Source: Phoenix dactylifera (taxonomy: Eukaryota; Streptophyta; Magnoliopsida; Arecales; Arecaceae). Taken from it: a DNA stretch of 64,000 nt. The notes under the pieces are model-generated. The model was not told the origin of the DNA, did not search any database, and saw only the letters and a program-made list of their open reading frames with translations. Each line of letters begins with the position of its first letter. Position 1 is the first letter of the stretch. The position numbers were made by a program, and so were the translations under genes. The DNA is taken from the NCBI RefSeq assembly GCF_009389715.1, contig NC_052399.1, positions 3,860,938 through 3,924,937 of the forward strand, in the 5' to 3' direction. This document shows, piece after piece, positions 57,109 to 64,000 of the stretch.

Positions 57109-57363
57109 ATGGAGCCGAAGAAGATGAAGAGGGCTCCGAAAGCCGTGGTGGTGGGAGGGAGCATCGCGGGGCTATCGTGTGCCCACGCCCTGATCTCCGC
57201 CGGGTGGCAAGTGACGGTGATCGAGAAGTCCGGAGCAGCGCCGTCCGGCAGCCCCACGGGGGCCGGCCTCGGGCTCGATCCCCAGTCCCTGGAAATCGTC
57301 GGCCGTTGGATCTCCAACCCGGATCTTCTTCGCCATATTACCTTATCCCTCTCCATCGACCTG
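57109..57363 (+). CDS. Upstream duplicate first exon of FAD-dependent monooxygenase (exon 1A)
   Basis: This 85-codon segment reads MEPKKMKRAPKAVVVGGSIA, GLSCAHALISAGWQVTVIEK and PTGAGLGLDPQSLEIVGRWI, the FAD-binding Rossmann start of a class A flavoprotein monooxygenase. It ends CTG|GTATTA at a plausible donor. It has the same length and phase (0) as the second copy at 58158-58412, so splicing from either to the exon at 59281 would give a full protein. No copies of later exons lie between the two. It is much more GC-rich than exon 1B. It may be an alternative first exon with its own promoter, or what is left of a tandem duplicate. No stop or frame change is seen inside it. Confidence 0.8.
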
Positions 57364-57708
57364 GTATTACGTGGTTCCCCAACTACGTTCCACTTTAGTT
57401 TTTTTTCTTCTTTTTTTTAAAGAAAAAATATTCGAAGCTAACATTTCCATAAGATTTACTCGATTTTCTTTTTCTACATTTCTATGGCACTATATATAAA
57501 GAAAATTTACAAGAATAATTTCATTATGGTCATTTTAACTAATAACTTTAAAATGTTATTGTAAGATTTTTGCTAGTTTCCATAAATTCTTCATTGTAGA
57601 CAATATTGCATTTTACTCATATATCTGCATTTGTAGTAGAGTAATTATAGCATGCTTCTTATTGTTGTCGAATTTAATTCCCAAATTAGGTTTAAAGAAT
57701 CATATCCT

Positions 57709-57837
57709 ATATATGCATCTAATACATTGTATAGGGTATCCTTTTTGGACATTATATTATGTATCCAATACATTGTATGTAGTAGCCTATTGATATTATA
57801 TATGCATCCAACATATTGTATGGAGTAGCCTTTTGAC
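57709..57837. repeat. Three tandem copies of a 42-44 bp unit
   Basis: Units 57709-57750, 57751-57794 and 57795-57837 each read ATTATATATGCATCCAATAC, then ATTGTATGNAGTAGCCTWTT. They lie between the two alternative first exons of the monooxygenase. Confidence 0.85.
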
Positions 57838-58157
57838 ATACTAGTAAAATGTTTTCGAGAAAAGAATTTCTTTCACCAAGTGAAAGGTTCTTCAATCCAG
57901 TTAGCTTCTGTTTGAGTGTTAATCTTGAAAGTGTGTCCAAGGTAATGGGGTAGCTCTTTCGCGTGCCATGTACGTTTGATGTCATATATATGTATAGAAA
58001 ATCTGTGGTTGTGTGATGCTATAAGGTATTATTTTTGTAATTACAAAGAAAGAAGTGGAGTTTTCTTGTAATTAGCTGTGTAGCTTAATCTAACTTTAAG
58101 TATCGTATGTGAGAGGGAAATCGAAATTGAGTGTTAGAGAGATAGCTGGAGCAATCA

Positions 58158-61004
58158 ATGGAGCTTCCAAAGAATAAGGGAGCACTGAAAGCTGTGGTGG
58201 TGGGAGGGAGCATAGCAGGTCTATCATGTGCCCATGCCTTAGTTACTGCAGGGTGGCAAGTTACAGTTATTGAGAAGTCCCGAGTCGCACCATCTGGAAG
58301 TCCCACAGGTGCTGGGCTAGCGCTCGATCCTCAATCTCGAGAGCTCCTTGGCCATTGGATCTCCGACCCAAGTTTCCTTGATGATGCTACTTTCCCCCTT
58401 CCAATTGACGTGGTACGCTCCCCTTGATAATATTGCTCCTCTTCTCTTCTTTCTCGCAATCATTAGGAAATTTTGGTTCTCTAGGGTCGTGGTTGTGAAT
58501 AAGATTATCTTGACCATCTATTCGTTAAGATGGAGATGATTGATCTGATGATTCTCGTTGAGTCCGTTTCTCAGCTACAATGGTAAACTAATCTGCATAA
58601 GTTACATCAATTTGCGAAAAACCAGTGTTTTCAATCCGGGGGCATCTAGCCATCCAGTTCAATTACAATAAGAGAGAACTGGAACTAGATGGAACAGGAC
58701 TCCGAAACCCATTCATGCCAGGAAAGAAGAAAGAGGAAGAGGAAAGAAAGAAAATGAGAAGAAAAGGAATAAAGAAAGAAAGGAAAGGAGAAGGAATAAA
58801 CAAAGAAAGGAAAGAAGAGAAAGGAAAAAAAAAAGGAAAGGAAGGAAGGAAGTGAGAAAAAAAAGAAATGAAAGAAAGAAGAAAGAAAAAAAATAAAAAG
58901 AAAAAAAAAATCAAGAAAGAGAAAAAGAGAAAGAAAGGAAGGAAGGAGTGAGTAAAAGCAAGAGGAAAAAAGAAAAAAAGAAACGAAGGAAAAAAAGTAA
59001 AAAAGTCAAGAGAAACAAATAAAGAAAAAAAAAAGAAGGAAAGAAGAGGAGGGAGATGAGGGGACCTACTAGAAAATAGTGGCACCCTGTTCCACAGGAT
59101 TTAAATCCTTGTATCAAATTACTGCTGTAGGAGGATCATCAAATTGTTTCGTCCATACAGTACAATTTTTATTCTCTAGCACTACTATGGCGATGATTTT
59201 AACATTCTTCTCATTGAGGGGAAAAATAAAATTATATCTTCATCACTTGTGGTCTTAACACTCTTTACTTCTATATGCAGAACCGAGCAACAGATAGTGA
59301 GAAGAAGATAAGCTGGATGCTGACAAGAGACGAGAATTTCAACTTCAGAGCGGCCCACTGGGCCGATCTCCACTCAATTTTACACAAGGCTTTGCCAGCC
59401 GGAATAATTCTCTGGGGTCATCAGCTCTTCTCTTTTCAAATTTCTCCTGACAAGTCTTCTGTTAAAGCTAAAGCTAGAGTAATCCAAACAAATGATGTTG
59501 TGGAAATTGTTGGGGATTTGCTTGTCGCAGCTGATGGGTGCCTGTCAAGTATCCGCCAGCATTTCCTTCCAGATTTCAAGCTGAGGTTTGTGAATCAAAA
59601 GATGTTATTGTATTTCTAGCATGACTACAAGTCCATTTCTGCTGAACAATTTATTTGCAGGTATTAGACTTAATTGGCAAAGAGTGTGAAATGTGTGTGG
59701 TAGAGGGAACAGCAATAAATCCAAGCTCGTGTTTGTTCATCATCAATATGACTGACCTCAAATCTTGTGGGCATGGGGTTGCTGTTTGTTTCTTTTTTTC
59801 ATTTATTTTGTGCAGGGCTTCTTTTGAAGTCAGCATCTTTGCTTTCTTGGGGGAACAGCAATCGAGTGCGCCTATGATGCTGACAAAAACACCACTAAGG
59901 ACTAATAAGATGTGGAGGCTGCAAAGCACTTAGCCAAGTTCAAATGAGAATATGGTCCATCTGTTCTGTTATAACAGCAATAATATTGGATGCCTAACTC
60001 TTAGTCCACATCTACAATCAGAAAATAAAAATTTATTAAATGCTTCTGCAATTGAATTACTTCAATATGGAGGGGCCTCGGCTTACCATATGCTGTCTGC
60101 TTATCTAGTTACAATGGCTATGCAATTCAGAATCATTTATGATGTTTTTTTTTTCCCTCTAATTAATGCAGGTATTCAGGCTACTGTGCATGGAGAGGAG
60201 TGTTAGATTTCTCAGGAAAAGAGAGTTCAGATACCATAGCTGGAATTCACAGGGTTTATCCAGAACTTGGGAATTGCTTGTACTTTGATTTGGCTCGTGG
60301 AACACATTGTGTTCTCTATGAGCTGAAAAACAAGAGGCTGAATTGGCTTTGGTACATCAATGGACCTGAACCAGAACTAAAGGTGAGAAAACTGGAAGTT
60401 TGTGTGGTGGTAGGGATTACATGTTTATGTGTTCTGATTAATCTAACTATGGAGATACACTCTATAGGCAAACTCACTGACTACGAAAGTAAGCGACGAG
60501 ATGACTAAAAAGATGCATGTAGAGGCGGAGAAGGTCTGGCTACCTGAATTGGCTAAGGTCATGAAAGAAACAAAGGAACCTTTCATCAATGTAATATATG
60601 ATAGTGAGCCTCTTCCGCAGCTCTTTTGGGACAATGTAGTATTAGTTGGAGACGCAGCTCACCCGACAACTCCTCATGGCTTGAGAAGCACCAACATGTC
60701 AATCCTAGATGCTGAAATTTTGGGCCAGTGCCTTGAGAAGTGGGGATTGGAGAATCTAGGTTTAGCTCTGAAGGAATACCAGATGATCCGGCTTCCAGTG
60801 ATCTCGATGCAAGTGCTCCATGCACGGAAGTTAGGACGTGTGAAACAAGGTCTAGTTCTTGATGATCAGAAGACTTTTGATCCGACGATGGCCGCTCCAG
60901 AGGAATGCCTGCAACTTCAGCAGAGAAGCATGCCTTACTTTGAAAGTGCTCCTCTATTACCACTCCCAGCTAGTTCTATGCTTCTATTGAATACAACGCT
61001 GTAA
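58158..61004 (+). CDS. FAD-dependent monooxygenase (class A flavoprotein, UbiH/zeaxanthin-epoxidase-like fold), 435 aa
   Basis: Exons are 58158-58412 (1B), 59281-59585, 60172-60382 and 60468-61004, all GT-AG and in phase. Motifs in order are the Rossmann dinucleotide site (VVVGGSIAGLSCAHAL) and VIEKS, the mid-protein DG motif (LLVAADGCLSSIRQHFLPDF, Asp170-Gly171), and the second FAD motif GDAAHPTTPHG near residue 318. The family uses NAD(P)H and oxygen to hydroxylate small aromatic or isoprenoid substrates; which one cannot be told here. No signal peptide is evident, so cytosolic or plastid-independent location is a guess. The unusual point is an upstream copy of exon 1 at 57109-57363 of the same length and phase. 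Intron 1 contains a 340-bp purine-only-like tract. Length is normal for the family. Confidence 0.9.
58718..59060. repeat. Polypurine (GA-rich) tract in the first intron
   Basis: About 340 bases of almost pure A and G on plus (GAAAGAAAGAAAATGAGAAG and similar) with very few pyrimidines. Such tracts can form triplex DNA. It lies between exon 1B and exon 2 of the monooxygenase. Long open frames across it are artefacts of composition. Confidence 0.95.
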
Positions 61005-62839
61005 GTTACTGCGAAAGAAAAGAGTTTTTATTTGTTGAGCTTGAGCAGTGATGCTTCATAAATTCTGAAAATGGAGGAGTGGTAATGGATTAAATCAGGT
61101 CTTTTTTTTTTTTTTAGAAGAGAAATTAGGTCGAGTTGGGAAGAGAGAGGTATCAGAGAAAACTGTCAATCCAAATCCCATCTATTTGTTAAATAGAGCA
61201 GAGAATGAAACTTGAGTCCAACAAATATAGTAAATACCTTTCATAACTTGTCTAGTGTAAGTTGTTTAAGACTTTAAATCAGGTCAACTCAAGTCAAGTT
61301 TGCAGTTACCTACTAATCTAACTAGACACGAATACCTAAACCATAAATAAGTTAATCTGATTTGATTACTAAATGAGTTATAAGCAAATTATACAGGTCA
61401 GACATCTATATTTAAAGCTGACCTGACCTATCTAATAAATGGGTGTGGTCAAGCCGACCTGTTAACAACTTGGTCCTATTTAGGTATTGTCAATGCTGTT
61501 AGATCACAGTATCGTTGGGCCAGCCAAACTAGTGGCTCCAAAAGTTCAAATTTCTTTCTTGAATCACAAGAAATTGATCCGTGAACCAGAAACATTGTCC
61601 AGATAGCAAGGAGATACTTATTTTGAGGAAAAGATTAAGAAAACAATGGGCGCCAACCGGACAAACCTCTTTGTTTCTTACATTCAAGACTGGTTTGGTT
61701 TATGAGAAGAGAAATAGAGTAATATTATATTTGGTTAGAGTTTTCGAAAAAGAACGATGAAAAAAGTAGGTTTTCTATGAAAATAAAATTTTATATTTTA
61801 TAGAAAAGAAAAACTTATATAATATATGAGAAAGTCCAATTCCATGAGAATTGGTTCCAATTGCCGGACTGAAAACCCCAAATTTGAATTCCCTATTGGT
61901 TTCGCCGTGCTTGACCTGGATTTCAGGGGCTAGATCAGGCTGAAATCCAGCTCGGGCCGGTTTGCTTGCCAAATCCAACATGGATAAAATGATGACAAAC
62001 AAGCCCGTGCTTCTATTTTTTTAGTTTTATTTTTTTAAAAAAAAGAAAAGAAAAAAAAATATATGATGTAGACATGCAAAGAACAATGAAACCAGGCCAC
62101 CATCAAAGAAGATGAACCGATCAGCATAGACCAATCCATTTATACACTTGTTTCTGTTTTTCTTCGAATTAGAAATGATGGTGAGAAATGCTCAGTTCAA
62201 AGATCAAGAACTTGGGACACATGTACCAAGGTTCGAACCCAAAATCTCCTCCGATACAACTAGGCATTGGAATCCTAGTGGACTACCAGTCTGATTACAG
62301 CTACTGTGTCAGCAAGAGGGGAAACTTTGGGGCTGTTTTAAATCTCAAGATCATCATCTTGTGTCTTAGAGACTGTATTGGCTTTCCTATCTCCCCGTGC
62401 ATCTCTGGTTTTTCCTGCTAGATAGATCCCTTATTGGATTTTTTTGATGGTAGGCTGTTAAAGTTATCATAATTCTATATATATAGGAATACTCATCCAT
62501 AGCGATAACATTAAGGAATCATGTCTATCGTATTGGACAAGTATAACTTAGAATCAGCGAATGATACACCGACATCTCCATTTTCTGTGAAGGGATAGAT
62601 GGAAAAGCGAGAACAAAATCTGATCAAAAAGAACACTCGTTGCTGAATGCTGGTCGAGAATTAAGGATACTCGTCGCCGGATACTGATTGGAAAGAAAGC
62701 TTGTTGTTGATCGAAGCCACTCAATCTTGAAGAGAAGAATACTCTTAAGAGACAGAAGACTTCCGGAAGTGAAAGAATACTATGCTATGAATTTAATTCG
62801 GTGTAACTGTAGATTTTACAAAATATTAGATATAAGTAT
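61005..62839. other. Intergenic; 3' UTR then repeats, no gene recognised
   Basis: The first part is the 3' flank of the monooxygenase. From 61265 to 61470 there are GGTCAACTCAAGTCAAG, CAGGTCAGACATC, GACCTGACCTATC and GCCGACCTG words, another repeat of the GGTC/GACC type as at 14095-14320. Frames in the rest are short and random-looking. A 62540-62800 segment with repeated GAATAC and GTTG-rich phrases has no recognised identity. Confidence 0.4.
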
Positions 62840-63070
62840 AAACGTAAACTTTTGGAGGGTTTTGTAAGATTATTGTGGTCATTTAATAAAAAAAATAAAT
62901 GGCACTCAAATGCTATTAAAAGTTAATGGTTTGACTAATATTTTGTTAAATTATTGGTTGGAAGTATTGGATAAAAATAAACATCAAGGATATAAGCGCA
63001 GTTTTTTCTACTATTAAATATAAATATAATTTATTTCTAATATTAGAAAAATTTTTGTAATTTATTCTAT
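62840..63070 (+). repeat. MITE-like AT-rich repeat, partial copy
   Basis: It contains AAAAGTTAATGGTTTGACTA followed by ATATTTTGTTAAA, and ends AAAAATTTTTGTAATTTATTC, the reverse complement of the left end of the 34.4-kb copy and its match at 23224. The left part is shortened or decayed compared with the 34385-34800 copy. Non-coding. Confidence 0.55.
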
Positions 63071-63850
63071 ATACTATTATAAAAGTTTCCTCCCTTTTCC
63101 ACCCTTCCCTCTCCCAACCGGCTCACCACCCTCAAGCTCGCAAGCACCAACCGTCCGAAGCTCCTCTCCGAGGTCTCTGACGGCCTCATCGCCTCGAGCT
63201 CACAGGCACCGACCACCCAAGCGGCCAAGCCTCCTCTCTGAGGTCTTTATCTGCACGGGCTTCGGTGGCACCACTGGGATCGAGGAGGTCAGGGAAGGTG
63301 GAGTAGTTCACTAGTCGGGCAATTAAGTTTGGGACAAAAATTAAAAAAATAAAAAAACAAAAGCTTCCACTAATATTTTTCTTTAATTCTCTTAATAGTT
63401 AAGGCAGCAGGAGCTAGAATGCACAGATGTGGCCAGTTTTGATTGACTTAGTCTACGACTGAGGTAGCAGACTAAGTCTATCCAATAATTTGTCCAGCCA
63501 TGCTCAAAAACAACAGGTGGGAAATCCTTTCGAGCTTTGCTTCATCTCCACTTAATTTTCATATGTATCCAGATGGCCACTAAGCTTAAATATGCTCGAA
63601 CCTAAATGTCACTCACAACCTTCCCTTCACTTTGAAGCCTAAGGCGACCTGCACAAGTTTATATCTATCTTGAGTCCTTTAATATTAAGCATATGGACTT
63701 GTTAATTCCATTCAAGCTTAATAAGGTGACAACTGCGAAGCAATCTACAGTATGGTCCAGAAATATAATAGTGCTCCTTGTATTATCCATATTAAAATCG
63801 AAAAAAAAGTCTATATCCTGGAGATCTAAGTATTGTTACTGTGGCTGAAA
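63071..63850. other. Intergenic, no gene recognised
   Basis: A Pro/Ser/Leu-coding-like GC stretch (63110-63290) has repeated CTCCTCTCYGAGGTCTYT phrases (near 63160 and 63225), indicating a local duplication of about 65 bp. No gene family was recognised. Confidence 0.4.
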
Positions 63851-64000
63851 AATAGGTCTGAGGGTGACCGCAAACCGAGGAGGAGGAGCTTTTGTTACAG
63901 TGCGGTAACGGACGACTGTCTTCGGCGGACCTGCAAAAAGCCTTGAGCCGAGGTATCTGGAAAGGTTCTCCGATGCTTAAATCAGAGAGGGATCTGGAGA
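63851..64000 (+). mobile_element. LTR-retroelement fossil fragment, cut by the window edge
   Basis: The phrases CTGCAAAAAGCCTTGAGCCG, GTTCTCCGATGCTTAAATCA and GAGAGG follow the usual wording of a plant Ty3/gypsy LTR downstream of its transcription start. Only a fragment lies in the window, so family and completeness cannot be judged. Broken or partial as seen. Confidence 0.4.

Noticed and set aside
58625-59085. Lys/Glu-rich and Phe/Ser-rich frames
   Set aside because: They are translation of the polypurine tract, inside an intron.

Overview
The window is nuclear DNA of a flowering plant, most likely a non-grass monocot such as a palm. This is an inference. The basis is large introns, GC-rich first exons next to AT-rich intergenic DNA, PPR genes of the plant PLS class, a plastid ATP/ADP translocase, an NPH3-family protein, a FAR1-related gene, and several classes of plant repeats. 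There is no rRNA gene, CRISPR array or bacterial operon, and I recognised no tRNA gene.

Layout from left to right. (1) 0.5-2.6 kb: a truncated LINE 3' end, then a decayed PPR pseudogene. (2) 3.2-8.7 kb: two intact single-exon PPR genes, divergently arranged (PPR-E on minus, PPR-DYW on plus), with an old LTR-like repeat between them. (3) 9.3-13.0 kb: an NPH3-domain gene on minus, two exons, with no visible BTB domain. (4) 13.1-17.3 kb: gene-poor, with LTR-retroelement remnants. (5) 17.3-23.0 kb: a five-exon plastidic ATP/ADP translocase on minus, carrying a TIR-type MITE in intron 1. (6) 23-31 kb: repeats, a second LTR-like copy, and a decayed PPR E+/DYW fragment beside a young 5'-truncated LINE with a clean 11-bp target-site duplication, then a 4 x 99 bp tandem repeat. 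(7) 31.4-33.0 kb: a GDP-fucose-type nucleotide-sugar transporter on minus. (8) 35.9-44.7 kb: the V-ATPase c'' proteolipid gene on plus, 176 aa spread over 8.8 kb because intron 2 is 8.1 kb. (9) 47-48 kb: a degenerate 45-bp minisatellite. (10) 48.7-50.7 kb: a FAR1-related (domesticated MULE transposase) gene. (11) 50.7-57 kb: microsatellites, AT-rich repeats and a third PPR pseudogene fragment. (12) 57.1-61.0 kb: a FAD-dependent monooxygenase gene with a duplicated first exon. (13) 61-64 kb: repeats and an LTR fragment at the edge.

The genes do not form a pathway. They are ordinary single loci: organelle RNA processing (PPRs), phototropism-type signalling (NPH3), plastid energy import (NTT), Golgi sugar-nucleotide import, vacuolar acidification, transcriptional regulation (FRS) and a flavoprotein hydroxylase. 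The most notable structures are the duplicated first exon of the monooxygenase, the DYW pseudogene/LINE junction, the BTB-less NPH3 gene that keeps a 14-3-3-type C-terminus, a four-copy MITE-like family (one copy carrying the minisatellite), and the decayed E+ tail beyond the stop of the first PPR gene. I found no clearly unprecedented biological system.
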